Source: Synechococcus sp. 1G10 | Lineage (GTDB): Bacteria > Cyanobacteriota > Cyanobacteriia > PCC-6307 > Cyanobiaceae | DNA length: 64,000 nucleotides | Reading direction: 5' to 3' | Assembly: GCF_002252625.1 (NCBI RefSeq) | Contig: NZ_NQKW01000013.1 | Coordinates: 1-64,000 of the forward strand | In this document: positions 27,017 to 36,022 of the stretch, piece by piece | Layout: the number at the start of each line of letters is the position of its first letter | Numbering within the stretch: the first letter of the stretch is position 1 | The notes under the pieces: model-generated | The model's database searches: none | Told to the model about the DNA's origin: nothing | Seen by the model: the letters and a program-made list of their open reading frames with translations, nothing else | Translations under genes and position numbers: made by a program

Positions 27017-28015
27017 ATGTCGGCATTGACGCGCTGCCTGCAGGAAGAGGCCGCAGCCATCGCCGCAACGGCCGACCGGCTGGACAGCCAACAGGTGGAT
27101 GCGGCCCTGGTTCTGCTGGACCGCTGCGCCGACGAGCGCGCCAAGCTGGTGATCACCGGGGTGGGCAAGAGCGGCATCGTGGCGCGCAAGATCGCCGCCA
27201 CCTTCTCCTCGATCGGGCTGATGGCCCTCTTCCTCAACCCCCTCGACGCCCTGCACGGCGATCTGGGGGTGGTGGCCCCCCAGGACGTGGTGCTGCTGCT
27301 CTCCAACAGCGGCGAGACCCAGGAGCTGCTGGAGATCCTGCCCCACCTGCGCCGCCGTGGCACCGGCCGCATCGCCCTGGTGGGTCGGGTGGCCTCGAGC
27401 CTGGCCCGGGGCTGCGAGGTGGTCCTCGATGGCTCCGTCGACCGGGAAGTGTGCCCCCTCAACCTGGCGCCCACGGCCAGCACCGCCGTGGCGATGGCGA
27501 TCGGCGATGCCCTGGCGGCGGTGTGGATGGAGCGGCGCGGCATCTCACCAGCCGATTTCGCCCGCAATCATCCCGCCGGTGCCCTGGGCAAGCAACTCAC
27601 CCTCACGGTGGGTGATCTGATGGTGCCGACCGCTCAGCTGCATCCCCTTGAGGAGGGCGCCAGCCTCAGCGACGTGATCGCCAGGCTCACCGGCGATGGG
27701 GTGGGGGCCTGCTGGGTCAGCCGTGCTGACAACGAATCCCTGCTGGCCGGGCTGATCACCGATGGCGACCTGCGCCGGGCACTGGAGCATCATTCACCGG
27801 CCACTTGGGGGGAACTGCGGGCCACCGATCTGATGACCGTCGACCCGATCACCGTGGGGGCGGATCTGCTGGCGGTGCAGGCGCTCGAGCGGATGGAGCG
27901 CAACCGGCGCAAACCGATCGGTGTGCTGCCTGTGCTGGCCGACGGGGGACCGATGCTGGGGTTGCTGCGCCTGCACGATCTGGTTCAGGCGGGCCTGGCG
28001 CCGGGAGCAGTCTGA
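27017..28015 (+). CDS. kdsD: Arabinose-5-phosphate isomerase KdsD/KpsF
   Basis: About 332 residues from ATG 27017; a TTG at 26993 is also possible. The SIS domain (residues ~30-170) contains VITGVGKSGIVARKIAATF and SNSGETQELLEILPHL. Tandem CBS domains occupy the C-terminal ~130 residues, including LAGLITDGDLRRAL and KPIGVLPVL. The enzyme converts ribulose-5-phosphate to arabinose-5-phosphate, the first step toward Kdo. It sits convergent with kdsB, only a few bases from stop to stop. The remaining Kdo genes kdsC and kdsA lie 32 kb to the right. Confidence 0.93.
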   Translation: MSALTRCLQEEAAAIAATADRLDSQQVDAALVLLDRCADERAKLVITGVGKSGIVARKIAATFSSIGLMALFLNPLDALHGDLGVVAPQDVVLLLSNSGETQELLEILPHLRRRGTGRIALVGRVASSLARGCEVVLDGSVDREVCPLNLAPTASTAVAMAIGDALAAVWMERRGISPADFARNHPAGALGKQLTLTVGDLMVPTAQLHPLEEGASLSDVIARLTGDGVGACWVSRADNESLLAGLITDGDLRRALEHHSPATWGELRATDLMTVDPITVGADLLAVQALERMERNRRKPIGVLPVLADGGPMLGLLRLHDLVQAGLAPGAV

Positions 28016-28019
28016 GCCC

Positions 28020-28862
28020 TCAGCCGGCAGCGGCCGCTGCAATCGCCCGGGCCTGCTCCAGCTGCTCGGCGGTGTCCACCGAGAGGAAATCACCGTCGAC
28101 AGGGAAGGTGCCCACCGGGATGCCTGCTTCGATCAGCCGCAGCTGCTCGAGCTTCTCGGTGTGCTCCAGGGGTGAGTGGGGCAGATGCGCCCAGCGGGCG
28201 AGCACGTCGGCCCGGTAGCCGTAGATGCCCACATGCCCCCAGTAGGGAGTGTGCCGGGACCAGTCAGCGGACTCGACGCCACGGACGTGCGGGATCGCGG
28301 AGCGGGAGAAGTAGAGGGCACGACCGTCCGCCGCCAGCAGCGTCTTGACCACATTCGGGTTGTGGACCTTCTCCGCACCCATCCGGTACACCGGGGTGAG
28401 CACGGCGGGGGCTGGCGTGGTGCCGGCGAAGGCCTTGGCCATCGCATCGATCACCGCCGGATCAATGAAAGGTTGATCCCCCTGGACATTGATGATCACC
28501 GTGCGCGCAGGATCAGGCGGGGCAGCCTCCGCTCCGGCGACTGCGGTGGCAGCCAGGGCCGTGAGCTCGTCCACAACCGAAGCGAGGCGGTCGCTGCCGG
28601 AGCTGCAGGAGGCCGCTGTCATCAGGACGGGGAAACCCCAGCCCTCGGCCTCCTGCCGCAGCAGGTCGCTGTCGGTGCAGAGCACCACCGCTGCGGCCCG
28701 CCGGGACTGCCGGCAGCACTCCAGCACCCGCCGCAGCATCGGCTGCCCGCCGATTTCGGCCATCACCTTGTTCGGCAGCCGGGAAGACTCGAGCCGGGCG
28801 GGTACCGCCACCAGGCAACGCCATGGGGCCGCTGCCTCCTGCTGCAGGTCTGCCTCGTTCAC
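28020..28862 (-). CDS. kdsB: CMP-Kdo synthetase (3-deoxy-manno-octulosonate cytidylyltransferase)
   Basis: 280 residues from a GTG start at 28862; the same frame runs further upstream only as antisense to other genes. CLVAVPARLESSRLPNKVM is the nucleotide-binding start, and VIINVQGDQPFIDPAVID, SRSAIPHVRG and HVGIYGYRADVL are KdsB hallmarks. It is somewhat longer than the usual ~250 residues because of an Ala/Pro-rich loop before VIINVQGDQ. It activates Kdo with CTP for transfer to lipid A or capsule. It is downstream of the HIT gene on the same strand. Confidence 0.94.
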   Translation of the reverse strand: MNEADLQQEAAAPWRCLVAVPARLESSRLPNKVMAEIGGQPMLRRVLECCRQSRRAAAVVLCTDSDLLRQEAEGWGFPVLMTAASCSSGSDRLASVVDELTALAATAVAGAEAAPPDPARTVIINVQGDQPFIDPAVIDAMAKAFAGTTPAPAVLTPVYRMGAEKVHNPNVVKTLLAADGRALYFSRSAIPHVRGVESADWSRHTPYWGHVGIYGYRADVLARWAHLPHSPLEHTEKLEQLRLIEAGIPVGTFPVDGDFLSVDTAEQLEQARAIAAAAAG

Positions 28863-28890
28863 CGCAGGGCCCCGGTCGCTGCAGCGGAGC

Positions 28891-29400
28891 CTATCGCCAG
28901 GCCGCAGTGAGCTCCCTGGCTTGGCGCACCAGCTGCTCCACCTGCCGCTCCGGCGCCGCGGCCCGCTCGCCAGCAGACACTGCCCGGTAAAGGTCCGCCA
29001 CCCTCCAGGCCTCACTGCCAGGGTCGTCCCCGTGGCGGGGAATGAGATGTACATGCAGATGCCGGGCACCTTCACCGAAAGCGATCGCGTACACCCGCCC
29101 GCAGCCGGTGAGTGTTTGCACAAGCTCGCTGCAGCGCTGCAGCATCGGACCGAAGGCCACTGCCTCCTCCGGCAGGAAGTCGATCGGACCGCCGAGGTGG
29201 CGGCGGGCATCCAGCAGCAACCAGCCCGCCAGGGGGGTCGGCCGGGGGTGATGGCGCAGCAGCCAGGGCCCGAGGCGAAGGATTTCGTCGCGGGCCACCG
29301 CCTCCTCATCGCCATGGAGGCGACAGATGCCGCAGGGGGCCTCGCCGCTTGGCGGACCGGAGCCCTCCTGCGAAGCTGCGCTCAGCTGCGGATCGCTCAT
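28891..29400 (-). CDS. HIT-family nucleotide hydrolase-like protein
   Basis: 169 residues from the ATG at 29400; the frame open to 29931 upstream is antisense to a glycosyltransferase gene and is ignored. CGICRLHGDEE is the N-terminal Cys-containing HIT start, and the catalytic triad is GARHLHVHLIPRHGDD. HIT enzymes hydrolyse or transfer nucleotidyl groups (Hint/Fhit/GalT superfamily). It lies about 28 bases from kdsB and is divergent from a GT2 gene with only 22 bases between proposed starts. The nucleotide substrate is unknown. Confidence 0.85.
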   Translation of the reverse strand: MSDPQLSAASQEGSGPPSGEAPCGICRLHGDEEAVARDEILRLGPWLLRHHPRPTPLAGWLLLDARRHLGGPIDFLPEEAVAFGPMLQRCSELVQTLTGCGRVYAIAFGEGARHLHVHLIPRHGDDPGSEAWRVADLYRAVSAGERAAAPERQVEQLVRQARELTAAWR

Positions 29401-29422
29401 CACTGCCGTTCCTCCCGGTTCC

Positions 29423-30367
29423 GTGCCCGTGGTGCTCAGCGTGGCGTACCACAGCCTCGACGCCCTGCAGCAGCTGGGGGACGATCTGGCCCGCCAGAGC
29501 CTGCTGCCGTTCCGCTGGCTGGTGGTGGACAACAGCCCGGAGTCGGCGCCGCTGCGGGCCGACGACCTCAGCGGTGGAGGCGGCGGGCCACCGCTGGAGC
29601 TGGTGGCGGGGCGTGAAGGGGATGGCTTCGGGGCGGGCTGCAACCGGGGCTTCGAGCACCTGGCACGCCAGGGCTGGGGGGGCTGGATCTGGCTGCTCAA
29701 TCCCGATACCGCCCTGCCGGCCGGCCATGAATTGGAGCGGCTGAGCGAGACCCTGGCGCAACTGCCGCCCCGGGCACTGCTTGGCACCGCCGTGCGCGCC
29801 GCAAGCGGTGAGCTCGAGCCCAGCGGCGGCTGGATCGATCGCGGCCTCGATTTCCGCCGGCGGCGGGTGAGTGAAGCCAGACTGGCCTCTGCTGTCGGCT
29901 CAGCCGCAGCCTCTGCTGCCGCCACTGCCATCCCTGGCGGAGGCGCGGTGCAGCTCGACTGGCTGAGCGGCTGCAGCCTGTTGATCCGGCCCAGCGCCCA
30001 CCTACCCCCGGCTCGCTTCGATCCCGCCTTCCCCCTCTATTACGAAGACATGGACCTCTGCCTGCGGCTTGGGGCGGCGGGCGCCCCGGTGCTGTGGTGG
30101 CCGGCGCTGGCGGTGACCCACCAGCGGGGTGCAGGCAGCCAAACCCCCAGCGAGCGACGCCAACGGCTCTCGACCCTGAGTTATCTGCGCTTCCTGCGCC
30201 GGCACCGGCCCGGCTGGGTGCTGGCCCTGCGCAACCTCAGGTTGCTGCTCATGACGCTGCTGCGGCTGCCGGGGCGGCCGAAACGCAGCTGGGCGACGCT
30301 CGTGGCGATGGCGGAGGCCATGGGTCCCTTCCCCACCGCTTCGCCGGCGGTTCCCCCAAGGCGATGA
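29423..30367 (+). CDS. GT2 glycosyltransferase (rhamnosyltransferase-like)
   Basis: About 314 residues from a GTG at 29423, chosen because VPVVLSVAYHSLDALQQL is the first beta strand and an ATG at 29327 lies inside the divergent HIT gene. GT-A features are WLVVDNSPES (first Asp), GFGAGCNRGFEHL, WLLNPDTALP (metal-binding site) and FPLYYEDMDLCLRL, the E-D-x-D of rhamnosyltransferase-like enzymes. The C-terminus ends in basic and hydrophobic helices that may hold it at the membrane. It is ATGA-coupled to the GT4 gene behind it. Confidence 0.85.
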   Translation: MPVVLSVAYHSLDALQQLGDDLARQSLLPFRWLVVDNSPESAPLRADDLSGGGGGPPLELVAGREGDGFGAGCNRGFEHLARQGWGGWIWLLNPDTALPAGHELERLSETLAQLPPRALLGTAVRAASGELEPSGGWIDRGLDFRRRRVSEARLASAVGSAAASAAATAIPGGGAVQLDWLSGCSLLIRPSAHLPPARFDPAFPLYYEDMDLCLRLGAAGAPVLWWPALAVTHQRGAGSQTPSERRQRLSTLSYLRFLRRHRPGWVLALRNLRLLLMTLLRLPGRPKRSWATLVAMAEAMGPFPTASPAVPPRR

Positions 30368-31446
30368 GTTCGGCGATGCCCCTGGCCCTCTTCAACGGCA
30401 GCTACCTCAGCCGCCGCCCCACCGGCATCGGGGTGGTGGCCCGCGATCTGGTCTCCGCCCTGGATCCGGCCCTGGTGCCGCTGCTGGATCCCCTCGGCCT
30501 CGGCCGCCCCGGCAGCCTGCCGATCCCCGACAACCTCTCGCCCGACCACGGCCGCCGCGGCCACTGGGCCCGGCTGGTGTGGACCCAGAACGAACTGCCG
30601 AAGCTGCTGCGGCGCCACGGCGTTCCACTGCTGCTCTCACCACTGCCGGAAGCCCCCCTGGGGCGGGGGGTGCGCTCGGTGGTGCTCGCCCACGACCTGC
30701 TGCCGCTGCGCTACCCCCAGCTCACGCCCCTGCTGGTCTACCACCTGGCCTACGTGCCGCTGGTGTTGCACCGGGCCGTGCGGGTGCTGTGCAACTCCGA
30801 GGCCACCGCCCGCGAGGTGCACGAGCGGCTGAGGGTCCCCGTACGGCGTCTGGAGCCGATCCGGCTCGGCTTCGATCCGGGCCTGCTGCGGCCCCTGGGC
30901 CTGGAGCGGGAGCCCTTCTTCCTGGTGCTGGGGCGCCATGACCCCCACAAGAACCTGGAGCGGGCGCTGCGGGCCTTCGCGGCCGTGCCCGATCCGCAGG
31001 GGGACCTGCGCCTCAAGCTGGTGGGCCCGCACGACCGCCGCTACACCCCCCGCCTGCAGCGCCTCGCCACCGAGCTGGGCATCGACGGCCGCTGCGACTG
31101 GCTCCCCTGGGTGAGCGACGCCGAACGCCTGCAACTGCTCAACCGTTGCCGCGGCCTGCTGACGGTGAGCCTGTGGGAGGGCTTCGGCCTGCCGGCGCTG
31201 GAGGCCATGGCCTGTGGCGCCCCGGTGATCGCGGCCCGTGCCGGCGCCCTGCCCGAAGTGGTGGGGGACGCGGGGCTGCTGGTGGATCCCCGCGATCCCG
31301 CCGCCATCGCCGCGGCTCTCACCGACCTGGGCCGTGATGCGCTTCTGGCCCGGCAGCTGGCCGGGGCGGGGCCGGCACGGGCGGCCGGCTTCCGCTGGAG
31401 CGAGACCGCCGACCAGGTGACCCGCAGCCTCCGTGAACTGGCCTGA
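30364..31446 (+). CDS. GT4 glycosyltransferase
   Basis: 360 residues from the ATG at 30364, sharing ATGA with the upstream GT2 stop. The GT-B fold is shown by the N-terminal glycine region SRRPTGIGVVARDLV, the middle phosphate-binding segment FLVLGRHDPHKNLERAL, and the donor-binding E-x7-E motif in WEGFGLPALEAMACGAPVI followed by ALPEVVGDAGLL. It transfers a sugar from a nucleotide donor, retaining configuration. With the GT2 it forms a two-gene unit before the duplicated cassette. Confidence 0.92.
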   Translation: MSSAMPLALFNGSYLSRRPTGIGVVARDLVSALDPALVPLLDPLGLGRPGSLPIPDNLSPDHGRRGHWARLVWTQNELPKLLRRHGVPLLLSPLPEAPLGRGVRSVVLAHDLLPLRYPQLTPLLVYHLAYVPLVLHRAVRVLCNSEATAREVHERLRVPVRRLEPIRLGFDPGLLRPLGLEREPFFLVLGRHDPHKNLERALRAFAAVPDPQGDLRLKLVGPHDRRYTPRLQRLATELGIDGRCDWLPWVSDAERLQLLNRCRGLLTVSLWEGFGLPALEAMACGAPVIAARAGALPEVVGDAGLLVDPRDPAAIAAALTDLGRDALLARQLAGAGPARAAGFRWSETADQVTRSLRELA

Positions 31447-31529
31447 AGAGTCCCAGGCGACAGGGCTTTGCGTCCGCGGATACAGGAGGTGAAGCTGGGC
31501 TAGCAACCTCTCACCCTTACGATCCTGCG

Positions 31530-32579
31530 ATGATGGTTGGCCCCGATTCCTCGGATCCTTCCGCTCCAGATCAGGCGCTGACACCTTCGGGTGAAATCTG
31601 GCACTGCTGGAATGGACGATCCGTCCTTATCACCGGTGGCCTGGGGTTCATCGGCTCCACCCTCGCCATCCGCCTCTACGGACTCGGCGCCCGGGTCACG
31701 GTGATCGACAGCCTCATCCCTGATTACGGCGGCAATCAATACAACCTGGAAGGCCTGCAGGAGAAGATCCGGATCAATCTCTCCGACATCCGCGATCGCT
31801 TCTCTCTCGAGGCCCTGCTCCACGGGCAGGAGGTGATCTTCAATCTGGCCGGCCAGACCAGCCACCTCGATTCGATGCGTGATCCCCAAACGGATCTGGC
31901 GATCAATGCCACGGCGCAACTGAGCCTGCTCGAGCTCTGCCGAAGCGTCAATCCAGGGGCGCGGATCGTCTTCGCCAGTACCCGCCAGCTCTATGGCCGG
32001 CCCCACTATCTGCCGGTGGATGAGCGACATCCGGTGGATCCGGTGGACGTGAATGGCATCAACAAACTCTCCGGCGAGATGTACCATCGCCTCTACCATC
32101 AGGTCTATGGGCTGAGCACCTGTGTGCTGCGACTCACCAACACGATCGGCCCCCGCATGCGCATACGTGATGCCCGCCAGACGTTTCTCGGTGTATGGAT
32201 TCGGCAGTTGATCCGGCAGGAACCGATTGAGGTATGGGGTGGAGACCAGCTGCGCGACTTCAATGATGTTGAGGATGTGGTGGATGCGATGCTGCTGGCC
32301 GGTGGTCGAGCTGATCTGCCGCCTGGTCCTTATAATCTAGGATCAGCAGAAACCATCAGCCTGCGCCAGCTTGCCGAACTGCTCATCGAGCTCCATGGCA
32401 GCGGCGAACTGATCGTCACCCCCTTCCCTGAAGAACGCCGCAAGATCGACATCGGCGACTACTACTCCTGCTATTCACGCTTCCAGCAGGCCTGTGGCTG
32501 GCAGCCGAGCCGCAGTCTCCGGCACACGCTCAAGCGCACCCTGGCCTATTACCAGCAGCATGGGGAGCATTATCTGTGA
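31530..32579 (+). CDS. Extended-SDR NAD(P)-dependent sugar epimerase/dehydratase
   Basis: 349 residues. The Rossmann motif VLITGGLGFIGSTLAIRL is at residues ~32-48. The usual catalytic Y-x-x-x-K is replaced: the sequence reads VDVNGINKLSGEMY, so Asn stands where Tyr is expected and Lys is kept. RLTNTIGPRMRIRDARQTF and VWGGDQLRDFNDVEDVVDA are the sugar-binding blocks. It overlaps the next gene by GTGA. With the aminotransferase it should make an amino-sugar nucleotide, but the missing Tyr makes the exact chemistry uncertain. The partner copy at 45358 is broken, so this is the only complete one. Confidence 0.85.
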   Translation: MMVGPDSSDPSAPDQALTPSGEIWHCWNGRSVLITGGLGFIGSTLAIRLYGLGARVTVIDSLIPDYGGNQYNLEGLQEKIRINLSDIRDRFSLEALLHGQEVIFNLAGQTSHLDSMRDPQTDLAINATAQLSLLELCRSVNPGARIVFASTRQLYGRPHYLPVDERHPVDPVDVNGINKLSGEMYHRLYHQVYGLSTCVLRLTNTIGPRMRIRDARQTFLGVWIRQLIRQEPIEVWGGDQLRDFNDVEDVVDAMLLAGGRADLPPGPYNLGSAETISLRQLAELLIELHGSGELIVTPFPEERRKIDIGDYYSCYSRFQQACGWQPSRSLRHTLKRTLAYYQQHGEHYL

Positions 32580-33787
32580 GCCACGACTCCCCTGCCGTGA
32601 TCGCCAGCCCCAGCTCTGACCCGCCGGCTGATCCGTTCAATTTTCCCCAGCAGGAGCTCTGGCGCGACGGAGCGCTGCTGGGCGAGGCGCTGGATCGGAT
32701 GCGCGCATCCGGTCAGGTGATCCTGGGCGAAGGGGTGCGCCGTTTCGAGCAGGCCCTCGGCGCCTGGCTGGGCGGGGACGATCCCGCCCCCGAGGTGGTC
32801 GGTGTGGCCAACGGCACCGACGCCCTCGAACTGGCGCTGCGCGGTAGCGGGGTGCAGGCCGGCGACCGGGTGCTGCTGCCCTCGCACACCGCCTACGCCA
32901 CCCTCGCCGCGGTCCTGCGGATCGACGCCGTGCCGGTGTTCGTCGACCTGGAGCCCGGTCGTGCGGTGCTGGCGCCCGACCACGTGGACGCCCTCCTGAG
33001 CCGCAGTGCCGGCAGCCCCGGCGAACGGCCCCGTGCCCTGATCGCCGTGCATCTCTATGGGGAGGCCTGTGATCTCGATGCCCTCGGGGCGCTCTGCGAT
33101 CACCACGACGTGCCCCTTATCGAGGATTGTGCTCAGGCCACCGGCACCCTGGTCGGCGGCCGACCGGTCGGCACACGCGGGCGGTTCGCTGCCTTCAGCT
33201 TCTACCCAACCAAGAACCTGGCGGCCTTCGGCGACGGCGGGGCCCTGGTGGTGAATCACCCGGAGGATGCGGAGTGGGCCCGGCGCAGCCGCTTCTATGG
33301 CTGGGATGAGCGGCGGGAGGCGGTGCAGTTCGGCATCAACAGCCGTCTGGATGAACTGCAGGCCTGGGTGCTGCTCGGCAAGCTGCCCCATCTCGAGCAG
33401 CGCATCCAGCAGCGGCGCCAGGTGGCCGCCTGGTACGCCGAGCTGCTGGGCGATCGCGTCACCCTGCCCCGTGATGGCTCCGACTGGCGGCACGGCTTCC
33501 ATCTGCATGTGGTGGAGGTGGAACCGTCGCTGCGGGACCCTCTGCTGGCGGCCGGCCGGAAGGCGGGACTGCCCCTGGCGGTCCACTACCCGCTCCCCTG
33601 CCATCGCCATCCCCACGTGATCCAGCGCTTCGGCGCCGCCGGCGGCCTGCCCCGCACCGAGGAGCTGGTGGCCCGGATCCTGAGCCTGCCTCTGCATCCC
33701 TATCTGCCCAGGGACCAGGTGGAGAGGGTCTGCGAAGGGCTGCTGCCCCTTCTGGAAGGAGCATTCCAAGCCGGGGGAACGGGCTGA
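32576..33787 (+). CDS. DegT/DnrJ/EryC1/StrS sugar aminotransferase
   Basis: 403 residues from GTG 32576. GVANGTDALELALRGSGVQAG is the PLP-phosphate region (core: NGTDALELAL), PLIEDCAQATG holds the Asp that binds the PLP nitrogen, and FSFYPTKNLAAFGDGGAL carries the Schiff-base Lys near residue 213. NSRLDELQAWVL is the conserved substrate-side block. The enzyme aminates a keto-sugar nucleotide, presumably the product of the upstream SDR. Its stop overlaps the methyltransferase start as TGATG. The second copy at 46343 has a frameshift. Confidence 0.93.
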   Translation: MSHDSPAVIASPSSDPPADPFNFPQQELWRDGALLGEALDRMRASGQVILGEGVRRFEQALGAWLGGDDPAPEVVGVANGTDALELALRGSGVQAGDRVLLPSHTAYATLAAVLRIDAVPVFVDLEPGRAVLAPDHVDALLSRSAGSPGERPRALIAVHLYGEACDLDALGALCDHHDVPLIEDCAQATGTLVGGRPVGTRGRFAAFSFYPTKNLAAFGDGGALVVNHPEDAEWARRSRFYGWDERREAVQFGINSRLDELQAWVLLGKLPHLEQRIQQRRQVAAWYAELLGDRVTLPRDGSDWRHGFHLHVVEVEPSLRDPLLAAGRKAGLPLAVHYPLPCHRHPHVIQRFGAAGGLPRTEELVARILSLPLHPYLPRDQVERVCEGLLPLLEGAFQAGGTG

Positions 33788-34563
33788 TGCAGCCCCGGGA
33801 ATACGAGGTGATGGCGGCCCTGGAGCAGGGGCACTGGTGGTACCGGGCCCTGCGGCGTCGTCTGCTGAAGCGACTGGAGCGGGAAGCCCACCGGCGGGGG
33901 CGCCCCCTTCAGGTGTTCGACGCCGGTTGCGGCACCGGAGGGCTTCTGCAGGAACTCGGCCGCTGCCCGGAGATCGCCCGGGCCGAGGGCTGTGATCTCC
34001 ATCCCCAGGCGCTGGACCATGCCCGCGCACGGGGCCTGGCCGTGAGGCGGTGTTCGGTGAATGAACTGGACGAGGTGCCGGCTGGCTGGGACGTGGTCCT
34101 GTCGGTGGATGTGCTCTACCACCGCCAGGTCATTCCCGAGCGCGCCATGGCGGGCATGGCCGGCCTGCTGGCACCGGGTGGACTGCTGCTGCTCAACGTG
34201 GCCGCCATGCCGGGCCTGGCCCGCCGCCATGATCAGCGCGTGATGGGGGCCCGCCGCTTCCTGCCGGACGGCCTCAGGCTGCTGGCCGCGTCCGCCGGCC
34301 TGCGGACGGAGGAGCTCACCTACTGGAACTCCTGGCTGACGCCACCCCTGTGGCTCTGGCTCCGCCTGCAGCGTTTGACAGCTTCCGGTGTGGAGGGCGA
34401 CGGCGACGCCCCCTCCGAACTGACGCTTCCCCCCGTCTGGCTGAACGGCAGTCTGGAGAAGCTGCTGGAACTGGAACGTCGACTTGCGAGGCTGCTGCCC
34501 CTTCCCTGGGGCAGCTCTCTGCTGCTCGCGGCCCGCAAACCCATGGCCCAGGAGGTCTGCTGA
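33787..34563 (+). CDS. Class I SAM-dependent methyltransferase
   Basis: 258 residues. Motif I is VFDAGCGTGGLLQEL, followed by the acidic EGCDLHPQALDHAR and DVVLSVDVLYHRQVIPE in the motif II-III region. An N-terminal HWWYRALRRRLL block is often seen in polysaccharide-locus methyltransferases. The C-terminus (SSLLLAARKP) is the last strand of the fold. It could methylate the amino sugar or a lipid-linked intermediate; the acceptor is not shown by sequence. Its paralog at 47523 is intact, so both copies may work. Confidence 0.85.
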   Translation: MQPREYEVMAALEQGHWWYRALRRRLLKRLEREAHRRGRPLQVFDAGCGTGGLLQELGRCPEIARAEGCDLHPQALDHARARGLAVRRCSVNELDEVPAGWDVVLSVDVLYHRQVIPERAMAGMAGLLAPGGLLLLNVAAMPGLARRHDQRVMGARRFLPDGLRLLAASAGLRTEELTYWNSWLTPPLWLWLRLQRLTASGVEGDGDAPSELTLPPVWLNGSLEKLLELERRLARLLPLPWGSSLLLAARKPMAQEVC

Positions 34564-34564
34564 G

Positions 34565-35584
34565 ATGCCCGTCGATCATCACGAACTCGCCGGCTGGGGC
34601 GAGGCTCCGGAACTCAGCCTCGTGATCCCCCTTTATCGCAGCAGCGGATCGATCGAGGCGCTGATCCAGCGGCTGGAGGGGCTATCCCTGCCCTGTGCCT
34701 GGGAGCTGGTGATGGTGGATGACGGCAGCCCCGACGACACCGTCGAGCGGGCCCGCCGCCGCCTCCGCGGCAGTCCCCTGCGGGTGCTGCTGATCCGTCA
34801 TGCCCGCAACTACGGCGAACATCAGGCGGTGCTCACGGGCTACCGCCACAGCCGGGGCCGCTGGGTCATCAACCTCGATGACGACCTGCAGAATCCACCC
34901 GAGGAAGCCCTGCGGCTGTGGCGGATGGCCGAGGAGCAGGAGCTGGATGTGGTCTACGGCAACCATCGGGAGAAACGTCATGCCCCCTGGAGGAACCTGG
35001 GCAGCCGCTTCGCCAACCGCACGGCCAACTGGCTGCTGGATCTGCCGGAACGCCTCTACCTCTCCAGCTTCCGCTGTGTGGCCGGGCCGATCGCCCGCCA
35101 GGTGGCTCAGTACAGCGCTCCGTACCCCTACATCGACGGTCTGCTCTCCCAGTACACCCAGCGGATCGGCACGCTGACGGTGAACCACGACCCCCGCCTC
35201 GACGGCGAAAGCAACTACAACATGCGGCGTCTGGTGCGGCTCTGGCTCACGATCTTCACCAGCTTCTCGATCATGCCGCTGCGGCTGGCCTCCCTGCTGG
35301 GCCTGGCCCTGGCCTTCACCGGTCTGCTTGCGATCGCGATCCTGCTGGTGCAGGCCCTCGTGCAGGGCCTGGCCGTGGCGGGCTGGCTCTCGATCATCTC
35401 GGCCATCCTGATCTTCGGCGGCCTCCAGTGCCTGCTGATCGGCGTGCTCGGCGAGTATCTCGGCCGGATCTTCCTCACGGTCAGCGGCAAGCCCCAGTCG
35501 TTCGCCCGCAGCATCGAGGCCGTGGGCACCTGGCCGGTTGAGACACCGGCGAGCAGGGCCAGCGACCCGGCCCGACGAGCGTGA
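34565..35584 (+). CDS. GtrB-like polyprenyl-phosphate glycosyltransferase (GT2)
   Basis: 339 residues. The GT2/DPM1 catalytic domain has LSLVIPLYRSSGSIEALI, LVMVDDGSPDDTVERA, RHARNYGEHQAVLTGY and WVINLDDDLQNPPEE. Two C-terminal membrane helices follow (residues ~235-265 and ~270-300). This layout matches GtrB/ArnC-like enzymes that load a sugar onto undecaprenyl phosphate on the inner face of the membrane. It begins one base after the methyltransferase stop, and the GtrA-like gene overlaps its end. The paralog at 48340 is also intact. Confidence 0.9.
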   Translation: MPVDHHELAGWGEAPELSLVIPLYRSSGSIEALIQRLEGLSLPCAWELVMVDDGSPDDTVERARRRLRGSPLRVLLIRHARNYGEHQAVLTGYRHSRGRWVINLDDDLQNPPEEALRLWRMAEEQELDVVYGNHREKRHAPWRNLGSRFANRTANWLLDLPERLYLSSFRCVAGPIARQVAQYSAPYPYIDGLLSQYTQRIGTLTVNHDPRLDGESNYNMRRLVRLWLTIFTSFSIMPLRLASLLGLALAFTGLLAIAILLVQALVQGLAVAGWLSIISAILIFGGLQCLLIGVLGEYLGRIFLTVSGKPQSFARSIEAVGTWPVETPASRASDPARRA

Positions 35585-36022
35585 CCAGGAATCGCCGACC
35601 CCTGCCGCTGCTGCGCCGCGGGCTCGATTCCACGCTCGTGCGCTTCGTGCTGGTGGGTGGATTCGGCGAGCTGCTTACCTGGGCTTGTTCGCCCTTGCGC
35701 TCCGCGCCGGGGTGGGCTCCCTGGGGGCCATCGTGCTGGCGGGTGGCACCTGCCTGGTGGTCAATGTGCTCCTGCATGCGCGCATCAGCTTCCTTGTGCG
35801 CTTCCCCGGGCCCTGCGTATCGACTACCTGCTGATCCAGGGCTTCTGTCTGCTGCTGGCCCTGGGTCTGGGGTGGCTGCTGGAGCAGCAATCCACACCGC
35901 CTGCGGGGGTCGAGATCGCGACCCTGCTGGTGTGGGCAGGCACGTCGTTCCTGCTCACCCGCTGGCGCTATCGCAGGCCCGCGGGGTTGGACTCCAAGCA
36001 GACCAGCCACTGGCCCCGGTAG
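35581..36022 (+). pseudogene. GtrA-like flippase with two single-base deletions
   Basis: The sequence reads STLVRFVLVGGFGELL in the first frame, then YLGLFALALRAGVGSLGAIV after a shift near 35675, then RIDYLLIQGFCLLLALGLGW after a second shift near 35812, ending LLTRW and a stop at 36022. The stretch is 442 bases long, exactly two fewer than the 444-base intact copy at 49323, so two one-base deletions explain it. GtrA proteins are four-helix membrane proteins thought to flip lipid-linked sugars. Unless these are sequencing errors this copy is dead, and the copy at 49323 would have to serve both cassettes. Confidence 0.88.

Noticed and set aside
32570-34030. A 486-codon open frame on the minus strand opposite the aminotransferase and methyltransferase genes
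   Set aside because: It is Gly/Pro/His/Gln-rich shadow sequence typical of the strand opposite GC-rich genes, with no motif; the plus-strand genes have clear catalytic residues and coupled starts.
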